Assembly (NCBI GenBank): GCA_018716365.1
Contig: DVKA01000205.1
Location: 1-8,647, forward strand
Source of the DNA: Candidatus Caccocola faecipullorum
GTDB taxonomy: Bacteria > Synergistota > Synergistia > Synergistales > Synergistaceae
DNA length: 8,647 nt
Direction: 5' to 3'
Under the pieces are notes generated by a model that was not told the origin of the DNA, searched no databases, and was given only the letters and a program-made list of their open reading frames with translations. The position numbers and the translations under genes were made by a program. Positions 1-7,467 of this stretch are shown one piece after another. Position 1 is the first letter of the stretch. Each line of letters opens with the position of its first letter.

Positions 1-726
1 CCGACCGACGGGCGCTATGGTGAGAACCCGAACCGCCTTCAGCATTATTACCAGTATCAGGTCATCATCCAGCCGGCTCCCGACAACATTCAGGAGCTCT
101 ACATCGAGAGCCTTAAGTACCTCGGCATAGACCCCGCGGAACATGACATCCGCTTCGTCGAGGACGACTGGGAGAACCCGACTACGGGAGCGTGGGGGCT
201 TGGATGGGAAGTCTGGCTCGACGGCATGGAGATCACTCAGTTTACGTACTTCCAGCAGATGGGAGCCGTCGATATGGACGTAGTGCCCGCGGAGCTTACA
301 TACGGGCTTGAGAGAATCACGATGTTCGTCCAGAAGGTCAACAACGTCTACGACCTTCAGTGGGTCGACAACGTCACCTACGGCGACGTGCACCACAAAG
401 GCGAGGTCGAACACTCGACATACAATTTCGAGGTCGCCGACACCGATATGCTTTTCGAACTTTTCAACAAGTACGAGGCGGAATCGAGAAGGGTGCTTGA
501 GACGGGGCTCGTGCTTCCCGCATACGACTACGTGCTCAAGTGCTCGCATTCGTTCAACCTGCTCGACGCGCGCAACGCCATCAGCGTTACGGAGCGCACC
601 AGCTACATCAGCCGCGTCCGCGCGATCGCAAGCGCCTGCTGCAAGGCGTACCTGAAGCAGCGCGAAGAGATGGGCTACCCGCTGATGCATAAATTCGACA
701 AATTTATAAAAGGAGGCGCGCAGTAA
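1..726 (+). CDS. glyQ: Glycyl-tRNA synthetase alpha subunit, 5' truncated by window edge
   Basis: Catalytic alpha subunit of the bacterial alpha2-beta2 glycyl-tRNA synthetase, a class II enzyme that activates glycine with ATP and charges tRNA-Gly in the cytoplasm. The reading frame is open from base 1 and gives about 241 residues before TAA at 724-726. The family is about 300 residues long, so roughly the first 60 lie outside the window. The visible start, [18 protein letters not shown], is the highly conserved motif 2 region. It is followed by [18 protein letters not shown] and by class II motif 3 (ELTYGLERI, bases 292-318). The C-terminal part contains [17 protein letters not shown], also typical of GlyQ. 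An internal ATG at 226 exists but starts inside the conserved core, so it is not the true start. The stop overlaps the glyS start by one base, which suggests translational coupling. Identification is secure; only the 5' end is missing. Confidence 0.97.
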   Translation, partial: PTDGRYGENPNRLQHYYQYQVIIQPAPDNIQELYIESLKYLGIDPAEHDIRFVEDDWENPTTGAWGLGWEVWLDGMEITQFTYFQQMGAVDMDVVPAELTYGLERITMFVQKVNNVYDLQWVDNVTYGDVHHKGEVEHSTYNFEVADTDMLFELFNKYEAESRRVLETGLVLPAYDYVLKCSHSFNLLDARNAISVTERTSYISRVRAIASACCKAYLKQREEMGYPLMHKFDKFIKGGAQ

Positions 727-2780
727 TGACCGACCTTCTGTTTGAGATAGGAACTGAAGAAATCCCCGCGAGGTTTATGCCCAAGGCGCTCGCCGACCTC
801 GCTCAGTACGCCGCGGAAGAGCTTGACGGCGCGCACATCGCCCACGGAGAGATAAAGTCCGAATGCACGCCGCGCCGCCTCGTGCTCAAGGTCAAAGACG
901 TCGCAGAACGTCAGGATGACGCGGTCGAAGTTTCGAAAGGGCCGCTCAAGGCTCAGGCTTTCGACGCAGACGGCAACCCGACGAAGGCCGCGCAGGGCTT
1001 CGCGCGCAGCCGCGGCGTAGACGTCTCGGCCCTCAAGGTAGAAACGATAGGAAACGCGGAGTACGTCGTCGCCGAAAAGCGCACCGAGGGACAGCCCTCC
1101 ACCGAGGTGCTTCCGCAGCTTCTTGAGAAGATCATGCACCGCCTCGCCTTCCCGAAGAGTATGTACTGGGCGGAGAAAACGGTCCGCTTTGCGCGCCCCG
1201 TCCGCTGGATCGTCGCGCTCTATGGAGACAGGCCGCTCGAAGTAACCTTCGGCGGAGTCAAGAGCGGCACGACCTCGCGCGGACACCGCTTCATGGGTAA
1301 GGAAGCGGTAGAAATCAAGGACACCGCCTCTTACGACGCCGCGATGCGCGAGAACTTCGTCATCACCGACCCCGAGGAGCGCAAGGCCATGATCCTCGCC
1401 GGAGTTGCGGAGATAGAGAAGGAGCTCGGCGCGAAGGTCACGGTAGACCCGGAGCTGCTTGAAGAAAACGTGCACCTCAACGAATATCCGATACCCTTCT
1501 ACGGAAGCTTCGAGAAGGAATTCCTCGACATCCCCGCCGAGGTGCTCATCCTCTCGATGGCGAAGAACCAGCGCTACTTCCCGGTCCACGGCGCCGACGG
1601 CAAGCTTATGCCGAACTTCATCGGCGTCAGCAACAACCGCGCGAAGGACATGAGCGTCGTCCGCGAAGGCAACGAGCGCGTGCTGCGCGCGCGCCTCTAC
1701 GACGCCGCCTTCTTCTGGAAAGAGGACCAGAAAAAGTCCCTCGACGCCCACGCCGAAGAACTTAAGAATGTAACCTATCAGGAAAAGCTCGGCACAGTCT
1801 ACGACAAGGTGCAGAGAATAAAGAAGCTCACGCTCTGGCTCGCCGAGACGCTCAAGGCCGATGTCGATATGGCGAAGCTCGCGCGCGCCTGCGACCTCGC
1901 GAAGGCCGACCTCGTCACCAATATGGTCTATGAGTTCTCCGACGTTCAGGGAATCATGGGCCGCGAGTACGCGCGCAAGGCCGGAGAGCCGGAGGAAGTC
2001 GCGCTTGCGATTTACGAGCAGTATCTGCCTCGCTACGCCGGCGACGAGCTGCCCTCGCAGATAGGCGGAGCGCTGCTCGGCATCGGCGAACGCCTCGACA
2101 CGCTTTCTGCCATCTACAAGATAGGCATGGAGCCGACTTCGTCGCAGGACCCCTATGGACTGCGCCGCGCCGCGAGAACGATAAACGAGCTCATCTGGGG
2201 GCTTTCGCTCGACATAGATCTCGACGAAGCTCTCGGCATGGCGGCGCAGCTGCTTGAAATGCCGGAAGAACGCCTTGAAAAACTCAAGGCCTTCATCGCG
2301 CAGCGCCAGCAGGTCCAGCTCCGTGAGAAGGGCTTCAGCCACGAAGCTGTCGCGCTCGCAGTGCAGACCGCGCCGTCGCGCCCGCTCCAGCTCTACCGTC
2401 TCGCCGAAGTCCTCACAAAGGCTGCCGGCGAGCCGTGGTTCGCGGAACTTGTAACCGCGGCCGTCCGCGTCAAGAACCTCCTCGCGAAGGTCGATGGAGA
2501 CCCGGGCAAGGTAGACCCGTCGAAGTTCGTATCCGACGCGGAGCGCAGCCTCTACGAAGAACTCGAAAAACTCACCGGCAAGGCCCACGACGCGGTCGAA
2601 AAATGCGACTGGGAGGCCCTCGCCGCGATTATGGCGGAACTTGCGCCCGTCATCGCGAGATTCTTCAACGACGTTCTGGTTATGGACAAGGACGACGCTA
2701 TACGCGCAAACCGCATAGCGCTGCTCAGCGAATGCCAGAACTTCTTCATGCAGATAGGCGATTTCAGCATTTTAAAATAG
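726..2780 (+). CDS. glyS: Glycyl-tRNA synthetase beta subunit
   Basis: Beta subunit of the alpha2-beta2 glycyl-tRNA synthetase. It supplies most of the tRNA recognition while GlyQ holds the aminoacylation site. The product has 684 residues, the usual length for the family (E. coli about 689). The N-terminus [17 protein letters not shown] is the family signature. A central HD-like block carries DLAKADLVTNMVYEFSDVQG from about residue 390, followed by LPRYAGDELPSQIGGALLGI and the DPYGLRRAA segment. The C-terminal end (VLVMDKDDAIRANRIALLSE) matches the anticodon-binding, DALR-like tail. The start is set by AGGAGG at 711-716, nine bases before the ATG; that ATG shares its A with the glyQ stop codon. 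Over bases 726-2588 the gene contains no TTA, CTA or TCA codon, a mark of strong G/C third-position preference. No frameshift or missing motif was seen. Confidence 0.98.
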   Translation: MTDLLFEIGTEEIPARFMPKALADLAQYAAEELDGAHIAHGEIKSECTPRRLVLKVKDVAERQDDAVEVSKGPLKAQAFDADGNPTKAAQGFARSRGVDVSALKVETIGNAEYVVAEKRTEGQPSTEVLPQLLEKIMHRLAFPKSMYWAEKTVRFARPVRWIVALYGDRPLEVTFGGVKSGTTSRGHRFMGKEAVEIKDTASYDAAMRENFVITDPEERKAMILAGVAEIEKELGAKVTVDPELLEENVHLNEYPIPFYGSFEKEFLDIPAEVLILSMAKNQRYFPVHGADGKLMPNFIGVSNNRAKDMSVVREGNERVLRARLYDAAFFWKEDQKKSLDAHAEELKNVTYQEKLGTVYDKVQRIKKLTLWLAETLKADVDMAKLARACDLAKADLVTNMVYEFSDVQGIMGREYARKAGEPEEVALAIYEQYLPRYAGDELPSQIGGALLGIGERLDTLSAIYKIGMEPTSSQDPYGLRRAARTINELIWGLSLDIDLDEALGMAAQLLEMPEERLEKLKAFIAQRQQVQLREKGFSHEAVALAVQTAPSRPLQLYRLAEVLTKAAGEPWFAELVTAAVRVKNLLAKVDGDPGKVDPSKFVSDAERSLYEELEKLTGKAHDAVEKCDWEALAAIMAELAPVIARFFNDVLVMDKDDAIRANRIALLSECQNFFMQIGDFSILK

Positions 2781-2799
2781 ACGCCCGTCGTGCTATAAA
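2771..2799 (+). promoter_or_regulatory. Possible sigma-70-type promoter for ppdK
   Basis: A TTTAAA (-35-like, 2771-2776) and TATAAA (-10, 2794-2799) are separated by 17 bases. The -10 is preceded by TGC, which makes an extended -10 element. The -35 box overlaps the last codons of glyS. Transcription would start near 2806 and leave a leader of about 55 bases. It would allow ppdK to be expressed apart from glyQS, although read-through from glyS is also likely because no terminator separates them. The -35 match is only 4 of 6, so this rests mainly on the -10 element and spacing. Confidence 0.4.
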
Positions 2800-2846
2800 T
2801 AAAACAGATTGGAATTTTGGCTGTACCCAGCCTTTATAAAACAGAT
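2799..2846 (+). repeat. Pair of exact 11-base direct repeats in the ppdK leader
   Basis: ATAAAACAGAT occurs at 2799-2809 and again at 2836-2846, a centre-to-centre distance of 37 bases. The first copy abuts the proposed -10 box and start point, and the second abuts the ppdK ribosome binding site. Two identical copies in an 80-base gap could be a tandem binding site for a regulator or a small local duplication. No regulator is known from the sequence. Confidence 0.5.
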
Positions 2847-2853
2847 GGGGAGG
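2847..2853 (+). promoter_or_regulatory. Ribosome binding site that decides the ppdK start
   Basis: GGGGAGG lies 7 bases before ATG 2861 but only 4 bases before the in-frame TTG at 2858. The ATG has the better spacing and codon, so translation is placed at 2861 and not at TTG 2858. Confidence 0.75.
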
Positions 2854-2860
2854 TAACTTG

Positions 2861-5494
2861 ATGTCGTCAACAAAGTACATCTACGATTTCAGCGAAGGCA
2901 GCGCGGATATGCGCATGCTCTTGGGCGGTAAGGGCGCGAACCTCGCGCAGATGTGGAAGATAGGTCTTCCGGTGCCGCCCGGCTTCATAATCACTACGGA
3001 AGCCTGCCATCAGTATTGGAAAGAAAACGACTTCATAGCCGGAATTTGGAGCGACGTGGAGGCTGCGATAGGCCGCGTAGAAAAACTCACCGGCAAAAAC
3101 TTCGGCTCATCAGAGAACCCGCTTCTCGTCTCCGTCCGTTCCGGCGCGCCCGTTTCGATGCCCGGCATGATGGACACGATACTCAACCTCGGCCTCAACG
3201 ACGACACGGTGAAGGCGCTTGCGAAATCCTCCGGCAACGAGAGATTCGCCTACGACAGCTACCGCCGTTTCATCCAGATGTTCTCCGACGTCGTGCTCGG
3301 CGTGGATCTCGACAAATTCGAGAAGAGGCTTGAGCAGGCCAGAGACGCGGCCGGAGTCAAGGAAGATTACAAGATTCCCGCCGAAGAACTCAAGAAGCTC
3401 GTCGAAGACTACAAGAAGATAGTCGACGAAGCCGGCCATACATTCCCGACCGACCCGTGGGCGCAGCTCCGTCTCGCCATCGACGCCGTCTTCCGCAGCT
3501 GGAACACGCCGCGCGCCATCACCTACCGCAAGATCAACAACATTCCTGAAGATTACGGCACGGCCGTCAACGTCGTCACGATGGTCTTCGGAAACCTCGG
3601 CGACGACTGCGGCACCGGCGTCTGCTTCACGAGAAGCCCCTCGACCGGAGAAAACAAGCTCTTCGGCGAATACCTCATCAACGCGCAGGGCGAAGACGTC
3701 GTCGCCGGTATCCGCACGCCTATGCCCATCGCCTCGCTCGGCGAGACGATGCCGGAAGTCTACAAACAGTTCTGCGATATAGCGAAACTCCTTGAGAACC
3801 ACTACCGCGACGCGCAGGACATCGAGTTCACGGTAGAGAAGGGCAAACTCTACATCCTTCAGACGAGAAACGGCAAACGCACCGCGGCGGCGGCCGTCAG
3901 AATCGCTATGGATATGCTTCACGAAGGCCTTATCGACGCGCAGACCGCAGTTTCGCGCGTCGCCCCCGAGCAGGTAGAGCAGCTGCTCCACCCGCAGCTC
4001 GACCCGAAGGCGAAGCGCAACGTCCTCGTCAAGGGACTGCCCGCCTCTCCGGGCGCTGCCGTCGGTAAAGTCGTATTCGACGCCGACGAGGCGGCCGAGC
4101 GCGGCGGAAAAGGCGAGAAAATCATCCTCGTCCGCCCCGAGACCACGCCTGACGACATCCACGGCCTCTTCGCGGCGCAGGGCGTCCTCACGAGCCACGG
4201 CGGAATGACGAGCCACGCCGCCGTCGTCGCCCGCGGACTCGGCAAACCCTGCGTCTCGGGTGCTGAGACGGTGAAGATCGACCTCGCCGCCGAGACCTTC
4301 ACCGTCGGCGACGTCACGGTCAAGAAAGACGAATACCTCACGCTCGACGGAAGCAACGGCGACGTCATAGTCGGCAAGATGGAGCTCATCGATCCGCAGT
4401 TCGACGACAACTTCCGCGAACTCCTCGACGACGCGGACAAGATTGCGAAGCTTCAGGTCTGGGCCAACGCCGACACGCCGGAAGACGCGCGCCGCGCCCG
4501 CGCCTTCGGAGCGAAGGGCATCGGCCTCTGCCGCACTGAGCATATGTTCATGGACGCCGACCGCCTGCCGGTAATGCAGGAAATGGTCGTCTCCTCGACG
4601 AAGGAAGAGAGAATCGTACAGCTCGACAAACTCCAGGTCATGCAGGAATCCGACTTCTACGGAATCTTCGAGGCCATGGAAGGGCTGCCCGTAACGATCC
4701 GCCTTCTCGACCCGCCGCTCCACGAGTTCCTTCCGAAGATACCGGAACTCACGAAGGCCCTTGAGACCCTCGACCCGAACAGCGCCGAGGCTCAGAAGAT
4801 ACAGGCTACGATCGCCCGCGCCCGCGAGCTCCACGAGCAGAACCCGATGCTCGGTTTCCGCGGCTGCCGCCTCGGCATGATCTACCCCGAAATCTACGAG
4901 ATGCAGGTACGCGCGATATTCGACGCAGCGTGCAAGCTCACGAAGAAGGGCGTCAAGGTCATCCCCGACATCATGATCCCGCTCGTCGGAACCAAGTTCG
5001 AGATGAAGGCGATGCGCGAACTCGTAGACGAAGTAGCGAAGCAGAAGCTCGCCGAGCACGGCGTAGAACTCGAATACATGGTCGGAACCATGATCGAGCT
5101 ACCGCGCGCCGCGATGGTCGCAGACCAGCTCGCCGAATACGCGCAGTTCTTCAGCTGCGGCACCAACGACCTCACACAGACCACCTTCGGCTACTCGCGC
5201 GACGACGCGGAAGGCAAGTTCCTCGGACAGTACGTCGAGATGGGCGTCTTCGAGCAGAACCCCTTCGCGCAGCTTGACCGCGACGGCGTAGGCGGACTTA
5301 TGGAAATCGCGGTGGAGAAGGGCCGCAAGACCCGCCCCGGAATCCAGCTCGGAATCTGCGGAGAGCACGGCGGCAACCCGTCGAGCATCGCCTTCTGCAA
5401 CGGGCTCGGCCTCAACTACGTCAGCTGCTCGCCGTTCCGCGTCCCGGTAGCAAGACTTTCCGCGGCTCTCGCGGCGATAGGCGTAATAAAGTAA
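2861..5494 (+). CDS. ppdK: Pyruvate, phosphate dikinase
   Basis: Cytoplasmic enzyme that interconverts PEP + AMP + PPi and pyruvate + ATP + Pi. In fermentative anaerobes it often acts as an ATP-forming glycolytic step. The product has 877 residues, the family's normal length. The N-terminal ATP-grasp half begins YIYDFSEGSADMRMLLGGKG, contains SVRSGAPVSMPGMMDTILNL, and ends near ILQTRNGKRTAA at about residue 335-345. The swivelling phosphohistidine domain contains GGMTSHAAVVARG with catalytic His452. Thr450, two residues earlier, is the position modified by PDRP-type regulatory proteins in relatives. The C-terminal TIM-barrel PEP/pyruvate domain carries CGTNDLTQTTFGYSRDD and GICGEHGG with the catalytic Cys833. 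All key residues are present. ATG 2861 is chosen by ribosome binding site spacing. The gene follows glyS by 80 bases and ends before a strong terminator. Between 3110 and 5059 it has no TTA, CTA or TCA codon. Confidence 0.98.
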   Translation: MSSTKYIYDFSEGSADMRMLLGGKGANLAQMWKIGLPVPPGFIITTEACHQYWKENDFIAGIWSDVEAAIGRVEKLTGKNFGSSENPLLVSVRSGAPVSMPGMMDTILNLGLNDDTVKALAKSSGNERFAYDSYRRFIQMFSDVVLGVDLDKFEKRLEQARDAAGVKEDYKIPAEELKKLVEDYKKIVDEAGHTFPTDPWAQLRLAIDAVFRSWNTPRAITYRKINNIPEDYGTAVNVVTMVFGNLGDDCGTGVCFTRSPSTGENKLFGEYLINAQGEDVVAGIRTPMPIASLGETMPEVYKQFCDIAKLLENHYRDAQDIEFTVEKGKLYILQTRNGKRTAAAAVRIAMDMLHEGLIDAQTAVSRVAPEQVEQLLHPQLDPKAKRNVLVKGLPASPGAAVGKVVFDADEAAERGGKGEKIILVRPETTPDDIHGLFAAQGVLTSHGGMTSHAAVVARGLGKPCVSGAETVKIDLAAETFTVGDVTVKKDEYLTLDGSNGDVIVGKMELIDPQFDDNFRELLDDADKIAKLQVWANADTPEDARRARAFGAKGIGLCRTEHMFMDADRLPVMQEMVVSSTKEERIVQLDKLQVMQESDFYGIFEAMEGLPVTIRLLDPPLHEFLPKIPELTKALETLDPNSAEAQKIQATIARARELHEQNPMLGFRGCRLGMIYPEIYEMQVRAIFDAACKLTKKGVKVIPDIMIPLVGTKFEMKAMRELVDEVAKQKLAEHGVELEYMVGTMIELPRAAMVADQLAEYAQFFSCGTNDLTQTTFGYSRDDAEGKFLGQYVEMGVFEQNPFAQLDRDGVGGLMEIAVEKGRKTRPGIQLGICGEHGGNPSSIAFCNGLGLNYVSCSPFRVPVARLSAALAAIGVIK

Positions 5495-5525
5495 CCGATA
5501 ATTACGCAGCGTTAAGCTAAACCGG

Positions 5526-5559
5526 CGCGCCCCTTCCTTAAAGGACGGGGCGCGTTTTT
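5526..5559 (+). terminator. Intrinsic terminator after ppdK
   Basis: CGCGCCCC (5526-5533) pairs perfectly with GGGGCGCG (5547-5554). An inner TCC/GGA extension sits across one mismatch, and a run of five T follows at 5555-5559. It lies 32 bases past the ppdK stop and closes the glyQ-glyS-ppdK cluster. A second T run at 5572-5576 may help release. Confidence 0.92.
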
Positions 5560-5805
5560 CGTCCCTTCCCGTTTTTCATGGCCGGCAGTACGCTGCGCAA
5601 TCAGAGGCAAAACCGAAAAGGCCGCCGGTCATGCGTCCTCAGCCCCGCAGGCGCGGCGTAAAGCCGCCGACAACAGCAAAGAATATAAAATTAGAGTGGT
5701 ATTATGGCCGGATATGAGGACGGCGCTGTAATTTGCCGGAAAAGCCACGCCGCAGCCATTTCAGCAGAAACAGTGGAGTAAAGATAATCTGCATAAGACA
5801 TTGAC
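5560..5805. other. Gene-free spacer between convergent terminators
   Basis: No convincing gene was seen on either strand. One 25-codon frame begins at ATG 5704 and ends at TAA 5779-5781, but it has no ribosome binding site and low-complexity content. Short G+C-rich palindromes occur (for example GCGGC-GTAAA-GCCGC) but none is followed by a T run. A partial inverted repeat links this spacer with the far side of the ppdK terminator (5501-5512 with 5590-5601, 11 of 12 matching). A TTGACA at 5801-5806 has no partner -10 box. No RNA family could be recognised by eye. Confidence 0.6.
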
Positions 5806-5834
5806 AAAAAACGGCGTGACGTGAAATCAACGCC
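5806..5834 (-). terminator. Probable intrinsic terminator after the PfkB-family kinase
   Basis: Read on the minus strand, GGCGTTGA (5834-5827) pairs with TCACGCC (5819-5813) through seven base pairs with one bulged T. The loop is seven bases. One G and then a run of six T (5811-5806) follow. It begins 33 bases past the kinase stop codon. Together with the ppdK terminator it insulates two convergent genes. Confidence 0.75.
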
Positions 5835-5866
5835 CCGCCGCAAATTTGGCAAATCTCTGGAAAAAA

Positions 5867-6787
5867 TCAGAAAAGCGGCTCAGGCAGAGCGCGGCAGGTC
5901 GGCCCCTCCTCGCGTATCGTCCATGATGCGAGCTTCGTTCCGTACATGACGGCGTCGCCGAGCGGAATACCGCGGATCATGGCCTCGACAGTGCCCGAAA
6001 AAAAAGCGTCGCCCGCTCCGCTGGTATCGCGCACTTCGGTCGGCAGCGACGGACAGAAGCCTCCGTTCCGCTCCGCGCCGTCGTAAAAGACCGACCCAAC
6101 GCCGCCGAGCGTCACCGCCATAGACTTCAGCCTCTCCGCGTCGACGTAGTTCACGAGCGTCTCCAGCACGCGTTCCGGCGCATCGGCCTGCACGGGAGCG
6201 TCGAAAAGGCGCCCCGCCTCAGTCTCGTTGCATATATAACATTCGAGCTCGCGCAGGAAATGTCTGTTGCGCAGGACGACCTCCATATTTCCCGTGATTC
6301 CGTAAACCTTCTTCGAATACTTGCGCGCTATGCGAAGAACCTCGCCCGAGATAAAGTCGTTAAGGTCGACTTCAAGGATCACGCTTCCTGCCGCGCGTAT
6401 AATCTCCTCGCCCTCTTCCCTGATGACCGACTCCATTATGGAAAGATCCGGCATCTGCGAAATCGACGAAGCCAGCTCGCCGCGCTCGTCCATCACAGCA
6501 AGCCAGATCCCCATACCGTGCGACGGCGCGCGGCGCACGCGGCTCACGTCGACCCCATCGGCTGCAAGACGCGCGAGAACCTCGCCGCCGAGGCCGCCCT
6601 CGTCCACAGAAGATACGAAGACCGGCGAAGAGCCTGCGAGAGCGAGATTCTCCGCGACGTTGCGCCCGACGCCGCCGTGAATGAAGCGCACAGTGCCGAC
6701 GTTGCGCCCAAGCGGGTCGTAGCGGTTCGCTGCAAAGCCCTTGCAGTCCATAAAAACAGTCCCGAATACAACAGTGCCTGCCTGCAT
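5867..6787 (-). CDS. PfkB-family carbohydrate/nucleoside kinase, pseudouridine kinase-like
   Basis: Ribokinase/PfkB-fold kinase of 306 residues that transfers phosphate from ATP to a sugar or nucleoside hydroxyl in the cytoplasm. The N-terminal strand TVVFGTVFMD is followed by PfkB signature 1, GGVGRNVAENLALAG, from residue 38. Signature 2, DTSGAGDAFFSG, spans residues 254-265, with anion-hole GAG and catalytic Asp260. The wording GGVGRN-AENLAL, preceded by a G-V-F segment, is closer to E. coli PsuK (pseudouridine kinase) than to ribokinase or fructokinase as I recall them. The substrate is not proven, and no psuG partner lies in the window. The start ATG (6787-6785) has an AAGGGAGAG ribosome binding site six bases upstream. 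The gene stands alone, convergent with ppdK and divergent from the tRNA array. The family call is firm; the pseudouridine assignment is tentative (about 0.4). Confidence 0.93.
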   Translation of the reverse strand: MQAGTVVFGTVFMDCKGFAANRYDPLGRNVGTVRFIHGGVGRNVAENLALAGSSPVFVSSVDEGGLGGEVLARLAADGVDVSRVRRAPSHGMGIWLAVMDERGELASSISQMPDLSIMESVIREEGEEIIRAAGSVILEVDLNDFISGEVLRIARKYSKKVYGITGNMEVVLRNRHFLRELECYICNETEAGRLFDAPVQADAPERVLETLVNYVDAERLKSMAVTLGGVGSVFYDGAERNGGFCPSLPTEVRDTSGAGDAFFSGTVEAMIRGIPLGDAVMYGTKLASWTIREEGPTCRALPEPLF

Positions 6788-6918
6788 AAGACACTCTCCC
6801 TTAATAAAAACGTTGGCAATATCTTAACACGAAAAAGGCGGGCGGCGGCGTATGCCGGCGCCGCGGCTCACACGGCGCGGAACAAAAAATATATGCGCAG
6901 GAAAATTCGTCTATCCGG
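6788..6918. promoter_or_regulatory. Divergent intergenic region between the kinase and the tRNA array
   Basis: These 131 bases must hold the kinase promoter on the minus strand and the upstream part of the tRNA promoter. The kinase ribosome binding site is at 6794-6802 (complement). No convincing minus-strand -35/-10 pair was found; TAAGAT (complement of 6819-6827 region) is a weak -10 candidate without a -35. Overlapping G+C-rich palindromes sit at 6841-6878, and an A-rich tract at 6882-6895 lies just upstream of the tRNA promoter, where it could act like an UP element. Confidence 0.4.
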
Positions 6919-6946
6919 TTGACATTTGATGAAAAATCCCTATAAT
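6919..6946 (+). promoter_or_regulatory. Consensus promoter of the tRNA array
   Basis: Perfect TTGACA (6919-6924) and perfect TATAAT (6941-6946) are separated by 16 bases. Transcription should start near 6953, which leaves about 38 bases of leader to be removed by RNase P ahead of tRNA-Val. Exact consensus boxes are expected for heavily expressed stable RNA genes. No further promoter is seen between the four tRNA genes, so they are probably one transcript. Confidence 0.93.
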
Positions 6947-6990
6947 ATCTCTCGTTGTCGCTGATGCGGTACGGCAAGCAACAATGTCGC

Positions 6991-7065
6991 GGGCGGATAG
7001 CTCAGCGGGAGAGCACCTGCCTTACACGCAGGGGGTCGTAGGTTCGAAACCTATTCCGCCCACCA
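6991..7065 (+). tRNA. tRNA-Val (anticodon TAC)
   Basis: This is a 75-base cloverleaf. Acceptor GGGCGGA (6991-6997) pairs with TCCGCCC (7055-7061), the discriminator is A, and CCA is encoded (7063-7065). The anticodon arm CCTGC/GCAGG encloses loop CTTACAC, with anticodon TAC at 7023-7025. The T loop reads TTCGAAA. It is the first gene of the array, and TAC reads GTA and GTG by wobble and modification. Confidence 0.98.
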
Positions 7066-7081
7066 AAAGCACAACAAGAGT

Positions 7082-7158
<77 letters not shown>

Positions 7159-7164
7159 TTTTAT

Positions 7165-7240
<76 letters not shown>

Positions 7241-7254
7241 CTTAATTAAAAGGC

Positions 7255-7329
7255 GCGGAAGTAGCTCAGGGGTAGAGCACAACCTTGCCAAGGTTGGGGT
7301 CGCGGGTTCGAATCCCGTCTTCCGCTCCA
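7255..7329 (+). tRNA. tRNA-Gly (anticodon GCC)
   Basis: This is a 75-base cloverleaf. Acceptor GCGGAAG (7255-7261) pairs with CTTCCGC (7319-7325), the discriminator is T, and CCA is encoded (7327-7329). The anticodon arm CAACC/GGTTG encloses TTGCCAA, with GCC at 7287-7289. It is the last gene of the array and a substrate of the GlyQ-GlyS enzyme encoded upstream. Its CCA is followed directly by seven T (7330-7336). tRNA 3' ends are common integration sites, and the sequence character changes just past this one. Confidence 0.98.
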
Positions 7330-7467
7330 TTTTTTTGCCCTTCTATCTGCAAATCTTAACCATCCAGAATAACGTCCCTCACAGGCTGATAAGGAACCCT
7401 GTCCCTCATACCAAATTAAGCCCACAAAGGGCTTTATGTAGTTTGTAATCTTTTCTTGCTTAAAAAT

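Noticed and set aside
675..2588. Long open frame of 637 codons antisense to glyS
   Set aside because: It runs in exactly the same codon register as glyS and stays open only because glyS avoids TTA, CTA and TCA codons there. The translated product has no recognisable motif.
3110..5059. Long open frame of 649 codons antisense to ppdK
   Set aside because: Same cause: it shares the ppdK register and stays open because the sense gene lacks TTA, CTA and TCA. No protein family features.
5704..5781. 25-codon frame in the spacer after ppdK
   Set aside because: No ribosome binding site, no promoter pair and no recognisable peptide character; expected by chance.
5801..5806. TTGACA resembling a -35 box
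   Set aside because: No -10 box lies 15-19 bases downstream on the plus strand, and the A run is better explained as the T run of the minus-strand terminator.
6841..6878. Overlapping G+C-rich palindromes upstream of the kinase, followed on the minus strand by a five-T run
   Set aside because: The T run (6836-6832) is separated from the best stem by about eight bases, and the stems are mutually exclusive products of GGC-rich low-complexity sequence; not good enough to call a terminator or riboswitch.
6260..6922. Plus-strand open frame of 220 codons opposite the kinase
   Set aside because: It is a shadow of the PfkB-family gene, which has clear motifs, ribosome binding site and terminator. 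The frame also runs through the divergent promoter region.
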